The notes beneath the pieces are model-generated. The model saw only the letters and a list, made by a program, of their open reading frames with translations. It ran no database searches and had not been told where the DNA came from. A DNA stretch of 64,000 nucleotides from contig NZ_LMDF01000005.1 of the NCBI RefSeq assembly GCF_001425745.1, positions 294,829-358,828 of the forward strand, in the 5' to 3' direction. The stretch's first letter is position 1, and each line of letters starts with the position of its first letter. The position numbers and the translations under genes are program-made. Below, piece by piece: positions 43,632 to 53,059 of the stretch. Source of the stretch: Caulobacter sp. Root343 (lineage in GTDB: Bacteria > Pseudomonadota > Alphaproteobacteria > Caulobacterales > Caulobacteraceae).

Positions 43632-45040
43632 GGCCCGACGCGCGCGTGCACGACCGCCTGGCGATCGACGTGGATCCTGCGCCAGGCCGGATTGGCGTCC
43701 AGGGCCGCGACGGCCGGGTCATCCGGCGTGAAGATCGTCCAGGCGACGCGATGATCGCGGGCCAGCTTTTCCAGCGCGGCGGGATCGGGGCTGACGGCGG
43801 CGAAATAGGCGGCGCTGAACGCGTCGCCGTACATGTCGGCGCGGCCGTCGATGAACGGCCGCACGCCCTTGTAGATCAGGTAGCCACCAAGGCCGTAGCC
43901 GTTCAGGACCGGCCTGGCCTTCAGGTCCGCCGGCACGCTGTCCAGCGCCGTGACGGGGCTGTTGAGGCCGTCGCCCCGCTGCAGCGGCAGGGCCAGGCGC
44001 AGGCCGGCCAGGGCGAGGCAGGCGACGCCGAAGCCGACCAGCCAGGCGCGGGGCGTCCGGTCCGTCCGCACGTCGTGTCCCAGCGCCTCGGCCAGCGGCC
44101 GCGCCAGCAGCAGCGGCGCGATCGCCACCAGCACCAGCTGGTGGCGGACGTGCTGCAAGGCCATGAACAGCAGGGCCAGCAGCAGCAGCAGCCGGATCGG
44201 CGGGACCTTCACGCCTCGACCCAGGCAGACGAACAGGGTCGCCAGCAGCGCGGCCATGAAGGGCGTCACGTGCGAGAAGTCCTGGGCTCGCCACTCCGTG
44301 ATCTGCGGCAGCACGGTCATGGTCATCAGCTGGAACGGAAACAGCAGCGCTTGCGGCCCGTGCGGCGTGACCACCGCGCAGGCCAGGCTGGCCAAGCCGA
44401 ACAGGCCCCAGTCGCGCAGGACCTTCATCCGCTCGGCGCCCGGCGCGGCCAGGGCTTCCAGCCCGAAGGCGCCGGCGACCACGAAGCCGAACACATAGCT
44501 GCCGTGCAGATTGGCCCACAGCGTCATCAGCAGGGCGAAGGCTAGGCGCGGCGGCCGGTTCTCGTCGCGCGCCGCCAGCATCTCCAGGGTCCAGGCCAGC
44601 AGCAGCGGCAGCATGAACAGGTGCGGCCGGACCAGCAGGCTGCCGCCCATGCAGGCCAGGGACAGGGTCGCCGTCACGATCAAGGTCAGGCCGCCCAGGT
44701 CGCGCGCCAGCCGTCGGGCCAGCATCCAGGCCGAACCGCCGGCGACGGCGGCGAACAGGATGACCACGCCGCTCCACCCGGCGACGCGGGCGGCCAGGGC
44801 CATCAGCGCCTCGGACAGCCACTCGTGCGCCACCCAGGGATGGCCGGCCATGGAATAGGAGAAGACGTCATGGTCGGGGACGCGGCCGTGGGCCAGGATC
44901 CACGCGCCGGTGGCCATGTGCCACCAGGTGTCGCCGTCGTTGAGCGCCTGGGGCGCGAACAGCATCACGGCCGCCATCGCCAGCGCCGCCGCTAGCGGCG
45001 TCGCCACGCGGGCGAGCGCGGTCTCGGGCTGTTGGGTCAC
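43613..45040 (-). CDS. multi-pass membrane protein, GT-C-like
   Basis: A 475-residue protein with about ten membrane helices. The first periplasmic loop (NDGDTWWHMATGAWILAHGR, then VPDHDVFSYSMAGHPWVAHE) carries acidic and His residues as in GT-C glycosyltransferase-like membrane proteins. After the membrane part there is a tail of about 120 residues with NGYGLGGYLIYKGVRPFIDG, then RADMYG and DHRVAWTIFTPDDPAVAALD, a recurrent ending in this uncharacterised family. It may transfer a lipid-linked sugar or another group. No partner gene is adjacent. It overlaps a convergent gene by 19 bases. Confidence 0.78.
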   Translation of the reverse strand: MTQQPETALARVATPLAAALAMAAVMLFAPQALNDGDTWWHMATGAWILAHGRVPDHDVFSYSMAGHPWVAHEWLSEALMALAARVAGWSGVVILFAAVAGGSAWMLARRLARDLGGLTLIVTATLSLACMGGSLLVRPHLFMLPLLLAWTLEMLAARDENRPPRLAFALLMTLWANLHGSYVFGFVVAGAFGLEALAAPGAERMKVLRDWGLFGLASLACAVVTPHGPQALLFPFQLMTMTVLPQITEWRAQDFSHVTPFMAALLATLFVCLGRGVKVPPIRLLLLLALLFMALQHVRHQLVLVAIAPLLLARPLAEALGHDVRTDRTPRAWLVGFGVACLALAGLRLALPLQRGDGLNSPVTALDSVPADLKARPVLNGYGLGGYLIYKGVRPFIDGRADMYGDAFSAAYFAAVSPDPAALEKLARDHRVAWTIFTPDDPAVAALDANPAWRRIHVDRQAVVHARVGPYSPGG

Positions 45041-45137
45041 GGCGGCCTCCCCTTCGCGAAAAGGGCTAAACCCAAGGCCTGAACAGACCGTTGTCTCGGC
45101 CGCTCGCCGGCCAGCAGCTCCGCCGCGTCGGCTGAGG

Positions 45138-45929
45138 CTACAGCTTCCAGCCGCATCCCTCCGCCAGCGACTTGACGGCCACGTCGATGCCCTTGAGCGG
45201 AAACACCGCGGTCACGGGATTCTCGTTGTAGGGCGTCGTCTGGAGCACCAGCCGATCGGCCTTGGCCATCCGCTTGATCAGCTCAACGGGTGAGCCTGGC
45301 GTGAAGGTGGCGTTGCTGTCCGTCGAGACGCCCCATCGTTGCGTGGCGGCCGGGGCCGCGCCAACGCGCACCGTCACCCTTTTCCACTCGGCGTAGACGT
45401 CATGGCTGTCATCGCCGAGGTAGTCATTCCAATTGACGTAAAGTTCCGTCTTGTTCGACTGACAACGGATCGTCAGCACCACGGGATCACCTGTGCTCGA
45501 GGTTCCCTCGCTCGCGGTCAGGCTGGCTAAACGGGTCTTGCTGTCGTCGACGGGGTTGACGGTCTCGTGCGTTGTCCACGCGCCCAGCGCGGCATTGGCG
45601 CCGGTCGCGCCCGAACGATCATCGATACCCTCGGCGAACTTACCGTAGCAGCGCTTCAGCACCTTGCCGAAATCCGAGCTGCCGACGAAAGTCACGCTTA
45701 CGCCATCGTAGAAGAACGGCTCATACCCCGTGTACGCCCCCATTCTGTTCTTGGCGTTGACCTCTCCCTTGTAGATCGAAGTCTCGTTAGGGCACCGCTG
45801 AACGTCGCGAAACTGGGCGGAGACACCGTCCATGAGGTCGCGCTTGACAGCTTCTTCGACCTTGTTCTCACACCCGGTCAAGCCAAGGGCCGCGACGCAC
45901 AGGGCCGCGAGCTGACGACGTGATTTCAT
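45138..45929 (-). CDS. lipoprotein with VasI/TagO-like C-terminus
   Basis: A 263-residue lipoprotein: signal SRRQLAALCVAALGLTGC with the acylated Cys near residue 20. The N-terminal half (EEAVKRDLMDGVSAQFRDVQ, then RCPNETSIYKGEVNAKNRMG) resembles small exported proteins that describe residue-rich Cys pairs. The C-terminal half (YVNWNDYLG ... VTVRVG ... LIKRMAKADRLVLQTTPYNE, then AVFPLKGIDVAVKSLAEGCG) matches the VasI/TagO family linked to type VI secretion. No type VI genes are in this window, so it is probably a stand-alone envelope lipoprotein. GC content is a little lower than in its neighbours. Confidence 0.68.
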   Translation of the reverse strand: MKSRRQLAALCVAALGLTGCENKVEEAVKRDLMDGVSAQFRDVQRCPNETSIYKGEVNAKNRMGAYTGYEPFFYDGVSVTFVGSSDFGKVLKRCYGKFAEGIDDRSGATGANAALGAWTTHETVNPVDDSKTRLASLTASEGTSSTGDPVVLTIRCQSNKTELYVNWNDYLGDDSHDVYAEWKRVTVRVGAAPAATQRWGVSTDSNATFTPGSPVELIKRMAKADRLVLQTTPYNENPVTAVFPLKGIDVAVKSLAEGCGWKL

Positions 45930-46149
45930 TCCCCCTCCGAGCCGCGTCGGGCGGCGGTATTAATTTCCGCAGGCCCGCGACCAACTAGAACGTGCACCCA
46001 AAACCAGCATGTCGAGAAACGGTAGCCCTCGCAATATGGAACGGTCGCTCCGCCTCCCCGCGCTCACGGTCACGCCGGTGCTTTTCTTGAACCGCCTGTA
46101 CAAAAAACGGAAAGACCAAGCGTCGCGCGCGGGCTAAGAGCGCGGTCCC

Positions 46150-47277
46150 ATGACCGATCGCCTCCACGCCTTCCTGCGCGGCCCTCTCCTGCGCGGCAAA
46201 AGCCCCATCCGTCCGATCGACGCCCTGCGCGGCGGGGCCGGGGCCTTGCTGGGCCTGGTGTTCGCCGGAATCCTGGGACGCTTCGCGGTCTCTTCTTTTT
46301 CTGGGGGCGGCGGCGACTGGCTGCACCCGCTGCTGGTGGCGCCGATCGGGGCCTCGGCGGTGTTGGTGTTCGCCGTGCCGGCCAGTCCGCTGGCCCAGCC
46401 GCGCTCGGTGCTGGGCGGCAACATTGTCTCGGCCCTGGTCGGGATCACCGTGGCGATGCTGTTCCCGCAGCAGCCTCTGATCGCAGCGCCCCTGGCGGTC
46501 GGGACCGCGATCGGGATGATGATGCTGCTGGGCTGTCTGCATCCGCCCGGCGGCGCGGTGGCCCTGATCTGCGTGATCGGCGGGTCGGCCGTGACCAAGG
46601 CCGGCTATCTGTTCGCCTTCAGCCCGGTGGCGGTGGACTCTCTGCTGCTAGTCGGCGCGGGGATGCTGTGGGGCAAGGCGACCCGGCACTCGTATCCGCA
46701 CCGCGCGCCCGCCGCCCTGGTCAGCCCGCACGGCACCAAGGACCCCGCTCCGGCCGCCCGCATCGGCTACAGCCCCGTCGACCTCGACCAGGCCCTGGCC
46801 CGCTACGGCGAACTGCTGGACGTCAGCCGCGAGGACCTGGACGCCCTGTTCCGCGAGGTCGAGCTGTCGGCCGCCGAACGCCTGCACAACCAGATCCGCT
46901 GTGGCGACGTGATGTCCAAGGACGTGATCAGCCTGCATCACGACCAATCGTCGGAAAGCGCCCTTGCCTACATGCGCGAGCATGAGCTGCGCGCCGCCCC
47001 CGTGGTCGACGCCGACGGCCGGGTCATCGGCATGGCCCGCCGCGCCGAGCTGCAGGCCAACCGCCGCCGCACGGTCGAGGCGGCGCTGGACCCGTTCGTC
47101 CACAAGGTCATGGAAAGCACCCCGATCGCGGCCCTGCTGCCGATCCTGTCCAGCGGCCACACCCACGAGGCCATGGTCGTCGACGGCGACCGCCGCCTGA
47201 TCGGCGTGATCACCCAGACCGACCTGATCGCGGTCCTGTACCGCGCGCATATCGTCGAGGCGGTGGTTGCGGCCTAG
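46150..47277 (+). CDS. HPP family membrane protein with CBS domain pair
   Basis: A 375-residue protein. The N-terminal 160 residues hold four or five membrane helices and the HPP signature (GCLHPPGGAVALICVIGG, with VAPIGASAVLVFAVPASPLA before it). After a cytoplasmic linker (YSPVDLDQALARYGELLDVS) two CBS domains follow: IRCGDVMSKDVISLHHDQSS ... RAAPVVDADGRVIGMARRAE, and FVHKVMESTPIAALLPILSS ... AMVVDGDRRLIGVITQTDLI. CBS pairs bind adenosyl nucleotides. HPP proteins have been linked to nitrite or other ion transport in plants and cyanobacteria; the bacterial substrate is uncertain. Confidence 0.9.
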   Translation: MTDRLHAFLRGPLLRGKSPIRPIDALRGGAGALLGLVFAGILGRFAVSSFSGGGGDWLHPLLVAPIGASAVLVFAVPASPLAQPRSVLGGNIVSALVGITVAMLFPQQPLIAAPLAVGTAIGMMMLLGCLHPPGGAVALICVIGGSAVTKAGYLFAFSPVAVDSLLLVGAGMLWGKATRHSYPHRAPAALVSPHGTKDPAPAARIGYSPVDLDQALARYGELLDVSREDLDALFREVELSAAERLHNQIRCGDVMSKDVISLHHDQSSESALAYMREHELRAAPVVDADGRVIGMARRAELQANRRRTVEAALDPFVHKVMESTPIAALLPILSSGHTHEAMVVDGDRRLIGVITQTDLIAVLYRAHIVEAVVAA

Positions 47278-47369
47278 GGTTCATCGGGCGATCCTCCACG
47301 CCAAGCCTTGCCGAACGCCGATCCGGCGACCATCGTTCGCGCGACAAAAGCAAAGCGGGAAGCGTCCGA

Positions 47370-48032
47370 ATGATCGTCGTCCACCACCTCAACAACTCGC
47401 GCAGCCAGCGCGTCCTGTGGCTGTTGGAGGAGCTGGGCCTTCCCTACGAGATCAAGCCCTACCAGCGTGACGCCCAGACCATGCTGGCCCCGCCCGAGCT
47501 GCGGGCCATCCATCCGCTGGGCAAGTCACCGGTGGTGACCGACGGCGACAAGGTGATCGCCGAAACCGGCGCGATCGTCGAATACCTGCTGGAGACCTAC
47601 GGCCAAGGCCGGCTGATCCCGGCCGCCGGGACGCCCGAGCGTCTGCGCTACACCTACTGGCTGCACTACGCCGAGGGTTCGGCCATGACGCCTCTGCTGC
47701 TGAAGCTGGTCTTCACCGCCCTGCCCGATCGCGCGCCCGGCCTGCTGAAGGGGCTGGTCAAGGCGATCGCCGCCAAGGCCCAGGCCGGCTTCGTCGACCC
47801 GCAGCTGAAGGCCCATGTCGACTACTGGGAGGCCGAGCTTGCCAAGTCCGAATGGTTCGCCGGCGACGCGATGACCGGGGCCGACATCATGATGAGCTTT
47901 CCGCTGGAAGCCGGCGCCGCCCGCGCCGGGGCGTCGAACCGGCCACACGTCAAAGCGTTCCTGGACAAGATCCACGCCCGCCCCGCCTTCCAGCGCGCCC
48001 TCGAGCGCGGCGGGCCTTATGCCTACGCATAG
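47370..48032 (+). CDS. glutathione S-transferase
   Basis: A 220-residue GST. It starts MIVVHHLNNSRSQRVLWLLE with the active-site Ser region (NNSRSQR). GKSPVVTDGDKVIAETGAIV has the cis-Pro and the Glu-Thr glutathione contact. The helical domain has WFAGDAMTGADIMMSFPLEA. It is similar to the fungal/bacterial Gtt1 group. The gene stands alone on the plus strand after the HPP-CBS gene and 80 bases before the PhnB-like gene. Likely peroxide or electrophile detoxification; the substrate is unknown. Confidence 0.92.
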   Translation: MIVVHHLNNSRSQRVLWLLEELGLPYEIKPYQRDAQTMLAPPELRAIHPLGKSPVVTDGDKVIAETGAIVEYLLETYGQGRLIPAAGTPERLRYTYWLHYAEGSAMTPLLLKLVFTALPDRAPGLLKGLVKAIAAKAQAGFVDPQLKAHVDYWEAELAKSEWFAGDAMTGADIMMSFPLEAGAARAGASNRPHVKAFLDKIHARPAFQRALERGGPYAYA

Positions 48033-48112
48033 AGGCGCCTACGCCTGAACCCGCTGCTGCCAAAAACCGGCGCGAGCCGCGCTAGCGTCCGCCACCCCAC
48101 AAGGAGGACCCC

Positions 48113-48538
48113 ATGAAGATCGTCACCAGCCTCAGCTTCAAAGGCGAATGCCGCCAGGCCTTTGACTTCTACGCCCAGGTGCTGGGCGGCAAGGTCACCG
48201 CGGCCTTTCCGTTCGGCGAGGGCCCGCCCGACATGCCGGTCGATCCCCAGTACAAGGATTGGCTGATGCACGCCTGGCTGGACGTCGGCGACCAGTCGAT
48301 CATGGGCGCGGACATGCCGCCCGAATTCGCCCCGAACATCGACAAGCCCAAGAACGGCTTCGACGTCACCTATCACACCGACGATCCGACCGAGGCCCGC
48401 CGGGTGTTCGACGCCCTGTCCGAGGGCGGCAAGGTCGGCATGGCCTTCGCCGAGACCTTCTGGTCGCCCGGCTATGGCAGCTTCACCGACAAGTTCGGCA
48501 TTCCGTGGATGATCAACACGGTGCCGAAGCAGGGCTGA
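48113..48538 (+). CDS. VOC superfamily protein (PhnB-like)
   Basis: A 141-residue member of the PhnB/3-demethylubiquinone-methyltransferase-like group of the vicinal-oxygen-chelate superfamily. It opens KIVTSLSFKGECRQAFDFYA, then QVLGGKVTAAFPFGEGP. FDVTYHTDDPTEARRVFDAL begins the second beta-alpha-beta unit and SPGYGSFTDKFGIPWMINT ends it, the W-M-I-N signature of this group. AAGGAGG precedes the ATG. Many members lack a proven activity; some bind antibiotics or metals. Confidence 0.9.
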   Translation: MKIVTSLSFKGECRQAFDFYAQVLGGKVTAAFPFGEGPPDMPVDPQYKDWLMHAWLDVGDQSIMGADMPPEFAPNIDKPKNGFDVTYHTDDPTEARRVFDALSEGGKVGMAFAETFWSPGYGSFTDKFGIPWMINTVPKQG

Positions 48539-48606
48539 GGATCGATCCAAGAGTGGATTGCGGAAACGGCGGCGGTTTGCTAGCGCAACCTTAGGGGAGC
48601 CCTTTC

Positions 48607-49608
48607 ATGCCGCTTACACGTCCGGTCGTTCTCGTCGCCGCCATGCTGGCCCTGTCCGCCTGCGCGGGCGGCGGCGGCGGGGGCCCGGGCCCCACGCCGC
48701 CGGTGGTCACGCCAACGCCGCCGCCGAAACCGCCCGCGCCTCCAGCCACGCCCTACGCCTCCAATTGCGCGACGACGCCGAACGCCGTCACCTGCTCGGG
48801 CGGCAGTCTGGGGACAGGCGCCTTCACGATCCAGCAGCTGCAGGCGGACCAGGGCGGTTTCGCGTTTGACTACATCAGTCTCGACAACCGCAAGACCACC
48901 CGGACCGACGATGACCTGTACGTCCTCGCCAATACGCGCGGGGCGGGGGTGATCTATCGCTACTACGAGACTCCGACGACCAAGATCGACGGACTGGGCC
49001 GGATCCGCGTCGGCGCGAACTACGGCCGCGACGGGGTGACCGGCGCGCAACTGCCGGGCGACGGCACCACCCTCACGCTCTACGACATCGCCAACGTGCT
49101 GCAAGGCGGCCTGGACTACGTCCAGCTGGGCAGCCTTTCGTCGGCCGGCGGGACTGGCGCGCCCTCGTACTTCGCCATGGGCCAGGGCTTCCTGCAGCCG
49201 ACGCTGCCGGCCACCGGCACGGCCAAGTTCGACGGCGGCGCGCGCGGATCCTATGTCACCGGCGCCGGGGTGGTCTATTCGACCGCCAGCGACATCACCC
49301 TGACCGCCGACTTCGCCAAGGCCTCGGTGGCGGGCTCGGCGTCGAACTTCTACGTCATGGACTCCACGGGCGCCGCCTTCGCGCCCAAGGACCTGAACTT
49401 CAGCTTCTCCGGCGCGATCGAGACCAACCGCGTGTACGGCCCCCGCTTCGACGGAACGGCCACCGGGACGAATGCGACGGGGACGGTCAGCGGCGCCTTC
49501 TATGGCGAACGGGGCGGGCCGCCGGTCGAGGTCGGCATGGGCTACAAACTGACCGACACCGCCGGCGGCGTGCTGGCGGGCGTAGGCGGCCTCAAGCGCA
49601 ATCCGTGA
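48607..49608 (+). CDS. TbpB-like surface lipoprotein (Slam substrate)
   Basis: A 333-residue lipoprotein with lipobox LSAC near residue 19. A poly-Gly stretch and a Pro-rich linker (TPTPPPKPPAPPATPY) follow. The C-terminal 120 residues (GTAKFDGGARGSYVT ... DITLTADFAKASVAGSASNF ... GTVSGAFYGERGGPPVEVGM) look like the small beta-barrel of transferrin-binding protein B and HpuA-type lipoproteins, ending AGVGGLKR as those barrels do. The stop overlaps the Slam gene by four bases, so the two are a substrate-exporter pair. The lipoprotein is therefore probably displayed on the cell surface. The ligand is unknown; no TonB-dependent receptor is adjacent. Confidence 0.8.
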   Translation: MPLTRPVVLVAAMLALSACAGGGGGGPGPTPPVVTPTPPPKPPAPPATPYASNCATTPNAVTCSGGSLGTGAFTIQQLQADQGGFAFDYISLDNRKTTRTDDDLYVLANTRGAGVIYRYYETPTTKIDGLGRIRVGANYGRDGVTGAQLPGDGTTLTLYDIANVLQGGLDYVQLGSLSSAGGTGAPSYFAMGQGFLQPTLPATGTAKFDGGARGSYVTGAGVVYSTASDITLTADFAKASVAGSASNFYVMDSTGAAFAPKDLNFSFSGAIETNRVYGPRFDGTATGTNATGTVSGAFYGERGGPPVEVGMGYKLTDTAGGVLAGVGGLKRNP

Positions 49609-50936
49609 CATTCCCGCTCCGGCGGGCGGCGCTGCTGCTGTTTGCGTTCCTGATCCTGGCGCCCGCCGCCCGGGCCGGGCAGACCGAGGAACCACCGCTC
49701 GCGAGCGGTGAGGCGAACCGCGGCTTCGCCGACGCCCTGGTGCGTGACCTCCGGGCCGGGGACCACGCGGCCGCCCTGGCGCTGATCGAGGCTCGTCCCG
49801 ACATCGCCGCCACGCCGGCCGGCGTGCGGCTGCGCGCCGAACTGCTGCTCAAGCTGGGCCGTCCGACCGAGGCGATCGCCTTGCTGGAAGCCCATCTCAC
49901 CCAGGACGACACGGACGCCGTGGCCCGTTACCAGCTGGGAGAGATCCATTTCGCGGCCCGGCGCGACCGCGCCGCCGCCCTGGCCTACCGTTTGGCGTTG
50001 TCCGGCCAGCTGGACGCGCCCCGCCGCTCGATCGCCGCCGCGCGCCTGGCCGAGATCGAGACCCGTCGCGATCTGCGGCTGTCCTTTTCGGCTGCGGTCG
50101 CGCCCGACAGCAATATCAATGGCGCGACCAACGCCACCTCGGTGGAGCTGTTCGGCCTGCCGTTCACGCTCTCCGACGAGGCCCGGCGGCGCGGCGGCGT
50201 TTCGGCCAGCGTGGGCGCTTCGGCGGAGCGCCGCTGGCGCCTGTCCGGGCGCTACGCCATCAAAGGCGGCGCTTCGACCCTCGTGGTGGACGCGCCGGGC
50301 CGGACATTCGACCAGTCGCAGTGGGCTGTCCGCGCCGGACCGGAGCTGCGCCTGACCGACCAGGCTCGCCTGGATCTGGCGGCCACCTATCGGGACATCC
50401 GCTTTGGCGGCGCGGCTCTCGAGACCTGGAGCGGCGCCCAAGCCACGCTCGAGGCCTACGCCCGTCACGACCTGCGCTGGGACGCGCAAGCCCACCTGGA
50501 CCATATCGACAGTCACCGCGGCCCGGGCCTCGACGGCTGGAGCTATGGCTTGCAGGTGGGACGGACCCGCTTCCTGGGCCCCAGCGCCCTGTGGCGCGCC
50601 AATGTCGCCATCGACGTCCACGACCTGGCCGAAGCCCAGGCCGGCTATCGCGAGGCGCGATTGTCGGCCGGTCGGCTGTTCGCCCTGCCCCTCTCCACCC
50701 TGGCCTATGTGGAGCCATACGCTCAGACCCGGCGCTTCGCCGACCGTTCGTCCCTGTTCGGCGTGCGGCGTGTCGATCGGGAATATGGGGCCTCGGCGCG
50801 GCTTTCCCGGCGGGATTGGCTCGTGCTTGGCGCGTTTCCGTTCGTACAGCTCTCGGCGTCGCGAGCGACGTCCAACATCGTCCTGGGCCGTTACGCCCGC
50901 CAACGGGTCGAGTTCGGTTTCACGCGCGATTTCTAG
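49605..50936 (+). CDS. surface lipoprotein assembly modifier (Slam, DUF560)
   Basis: A 443-residue outer-membrane protein. After a signal peptide ([20 protein letters not shown]) come TPR-like helices (residues 45-145, including [20 protein letters not shown]). Then comes the Slam hallmark [20 protein letters not shown] near residue 165 and a 14-strand-type barrel ending [15 protein letters not shown] with a terminal Phe. Slam proteins move particular lipoproteins to the cell surface (type XI secretion). The GTG start overlaps the stop of the TbpB-like lipoprotein gene, which should be its cargo. Confidence 0.87.
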   Translation: MTFPLRRAALLLFAFLILAPAARAGQTEEPPLASGEANRGFADALVRDLRAGDHAAALALIEARPDIAATPAGVRLRAELLLKLGRPTEAIALLEAHLTQDDTDAVARYQLGEIHFAARRDRAAALAYRLALSGQLDAPRRSIAAARLAEIETRRDLRLSFSAAVAPDSNINGATNATSVELFGLPFTLSDEARRRGGVSASVGASAERRWRLSGRYAIKGGASTLVVDAPGRTFDQSQWAVRAGPELRLTDQARLDLAATYRDIRFGGAALETWSGAQATLEAYARHDLRWDAQAHLDHIDSHRGPGLDGWSYGLQVGRTRFLGPSALWRANVAIDVHDLAEAQAGYREARLSAGRLFALPLSTLAYVEPYAQTRRFADRSSLFGVRRVDREYGASARLSRRDWLVLGAFPFVQLSASRATSNIVLGRYARQRVEFGFTRDF

Positions 50937-51067
50937 GGATCCCCTCACCCAAGGCCAGGCTCGCCCCCTTGCTTATCCGGAACTGGGCGCCTATCCTCCC
51001 AGCCCCCGGTAGCGTGCGCCCGCGACCGGAAGTCTTTCCTCCCAAGGCGTCCGAGCTAAAATCCGCA

Positions 51068-51541
51068 ATGGAAAAAGTGCCGATGACCGTCGCGGGGTAT
51101 CAAACCCTCGACGAAGAACTGAAGCGTTTGAAGACCATCGAACGACCGGCCGTGATCGCCGCGATCGCCGAGGCGCGCTCGCACGGCGACCTGTCGGAGA
51201 ACGCCGAGTACCACGCCGCCAAGGAGCGTCAGGGCTGGATCGAAGGCCAGATCGCCGAGATCGAGGACCGGATCGCGCGCGCTCAGGTTATCGACGTGTC
51301 CAAACTGTCGGGCGCGCAGGTGAAGTTCGGCGCCACCGTCTCGGTGGTCGACGAGGACACCGAGGACGAGGCTCGCTACCAGATCGTGGGCGAGCACGAG
51401 GCCGACGTGAAATCGGGCCGGATCTCCGTGTCCTCGCCGCTGTCGCGCGCGATGATCGGCAAGGAGGTCGGCGAGGTGGTCGAGGTCAACACCCCCGGCG
51501 GCACCAAGGCCTACGAGATCCTCAAGGTGGAGTGGCTGTAA
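51068..51541 (+). CDS. greA: transcription elongation factor GreA
   Basis: GreA enters the RNA-polymerase secondary channel and stimulates cleavage of backtracked RNA. The 157-residue protein has the N-terminal coiled coil ([20 protein letters not shown], then [20 protein letters not shown], with the tip acidic residues D-LSE-E) and the C-terminal FKBP-like domain ([20 protein letters not shown]). MEKVPMT is the usual start. The length is typical. It is often next to carB in other bacteria; here carB is 17 kb away. Confidence 0.96.
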   Translation: MEKVPMTVAGYQTLDEELKRLKTIERPAVIAAIAEARSHGDLSENAEYHAAKERQGWIEGQIAEIEDRIARAQVIDVSKLSGAQVKFGATVSVVDEDTEDEARYQIVGEHEADVKSGRISVSSPLSRAMIGKEVGEVVEVNTPGGTKAYEILKVEWL

Positions 51542-51580
51542 GGCGGTCTTCCGCCCCAGCTGCGCCATAAACACGGTTCA

Positions 51581-52786
51581 ATGGAGCGAGGCCGCTTTTC
51601 GAGCGGCCTTGTTTCGTTTGCGTTGTCCGGGATCGACGACTTGGCCGAAGCTCCCAAACCTCCCCCGCCCAGCCTTCCGCTGAACGTGTGGGCCGTGTCC
51701 GACGGACGCGCCGGCATCGAGGCCCAGGTCGTGGGTCTGTCGGAGGCGATCGCGCGCCTGGTCCCCTGCGAGGTGACGGTCAAGCGCGTGGCCTGGAAGG
51801 GTCGCGTCGGGCGGCTGCCGTGGTGGCTGAACCTGCTGCCCAAGCGCTGGCTGACGCCCGAAAGCGGGATTGAAGGCGACTGGCCCGATCTGTGGATCGC
51901 CGCCGGCCGCGCCACCCTGCCCCTGTCGATCCGCGCCAAACGCTGGTCCGGCGGCAAGACCTATGTGGTCCAGATCCAGGACCCCCGCGTGCCGGCCACC
52001 ATGTTCGACCTGGTGATCCCGCCCAAGCACGACCGCATGTCGGGCGACAACATCCTGGCCATCACCGGCTCGCCGCACCGGGTGACGCCGCAGCGGCTCG
52101 AGACCGAGTACGCGGCTTTCGCCGAGGTCATCGATCCCCTGCCCCGCCCACGCGTGGCGGTGCTGATCGGTGGCCGGTCCAAGGCCTTCGACCTGTCCAG
52201 CGAGCGCGCCGCCCAGATCGCCCATGCGATCCAGATCCCGCTGGAGCAGGAGGGCGGCTCGCTGCTGATGACCTTCTCGCGCCGCACGCCCGAGGCGGCC
52301 CGCGCCCTGATGACCGCGCGCCTGCGCCACCTGCCCGGCATGATCTGGAACGGTGAGGGCGCGAACCCCTACTTCGCCTTCCTGGCGGCCGCCGACTACA
52401 TCCTGGTCACCGAGGACTCGACCAACATGGCCACCGAGGCGGCCTCGACCGGCAAGCCGGTGTTCGTGCTGAAGATGGACGGCTCCAGCCTGAAGTTCCG
52501 GATGTTCCACGAGGAGCTGGAGAGCCAGGGCGCGGCGCGCCCCTACGGCGGCGCCTTCCACGGCTGGACGTACGAACCGGTCAACGAGACCGACCGCGCG
52601 GCGCGAGAGGTGCTGGCGCGGATCGGGGTGGAGATCCCGGAGGCGGTGATCGAAGCGCCGGTGGTCGAGGCCGCGCCGAAACCGATCCGGAAGGCTCGCG
52701 CGAAGAAGGTTGAAGCGATCGAGGCGCTCGCCGACAAGCCCACGCCGAAGCCGAGAACGCCTCGCGCGGCCAAGCCGAAAGCCTGA
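51581..52786 (+). CDS. mitochondrial fission ELM1 family protein (DUF1022)
   Basis: A 401-residue protein of the ELM1/DUF1022 family, named from the plant mitochondrial fission factor. The core starts NVWAVSDGRAGIEAQVVGLS and continues with PDLWIAAGRATLPLSIRAKR, QIQDPRVPATMFDLVIPPKH, RVAVLIGGRSKAFDLS and TEDSTNMATEAASTGKPVFV. The fold resembles GT-B glycosyltransferases, so a sugar-nucleotide role is possible. A C-terminal Lys/Ala/Pro-rich tail of some 50 residues (KKVEAIEALADKPTPKPRTP) is an extension. Bacterial members are common in Caulobacter relatives without a defined function. The exact start is uncertain since no ribosome-binding site is evident. Confidence 0.85.
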   Translation: MERGRFSSGLVSFALSGIDDLAEAPKPPPPSLPLNVWAVSDGRAGIEAQVVGLSEAIARLVPCEVTVKRVAWKGRVGRLPWWLNLLPKRWLTPESGIEGDWPDLWIAAGRATLPLSIRAKRWSGGKTYVVQIQDPRVPATMFDLVIPPKHDRMSGDNILAITGSPHRVTPQRLETEYAAFAEVIDPLPRPRVAVLIGGRSKAFDLSSERAAQIAHAIQIPLEQEGGSLLMTFSRRTPEAARALMTARLRHLPGMIWNGEGANPYFAFLAAADYILVTEDSTNMATEAASTGKPVFVLKMDGSSLKFRMFHEELESQGAARPYGGAFHGWTYEPVNETDRAAREVLARIGVEIPEAVIEAPVVEAAPKPIRKARAKKVEAIEALADKPTPKPRTPRAAKPKA

Positions 52787-52831
52787 TTTTTCCGATTGCC
52801 GGCGTGCAAATGTTCGCATTATGTTCGCGTC

Positions 52832-53059
52832 ATGATTGAGCCGCCAGCAGCGCCACCACCAGGCAAGGCTGCCCGCAACGAACAGCGGAAAGCCTTTGCC
52901 GCGACGTGCAACGCGGTCGCGATTTCCGTGTTGGTCTATGCAGTGTTTCAGCCGGTCATGTCAGGGCATGGGAGCTTGGTGAGCCTGGCCGGCGCCTCCC
53001 TAGCCTTCGTTGTGCTGCAGGCCGTTCTCCATTACATTTTGAAGCAAGTGGAGGACTGA
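52832..53059 (+). CDS. small two-helix membrane protein
   Basis: A 75-residue protein with a Pro-rich basic N-terminus (MIEPPAAPPPGKAARNEQRK) and two membrane helices (TCNAVAISVLVYAVFQPVM; LVSLAGASLAFVVLQAVLHY). The ATG at 52832 was preferred to an upstream in-frame start. Its TGA stop is followed directly by the ATG of a 31-residue frame, so they may be co-translated. The function is unknown; it may assist the surface-sugar genes that follow. Confidence 0.7.
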   Translation: MIEPPAAPPPGKAARNEQRKAFAATCNAVAISVLVYAVFQPVMSGHGSLVSLAGASLAFVVLQAVLHYILKQVED

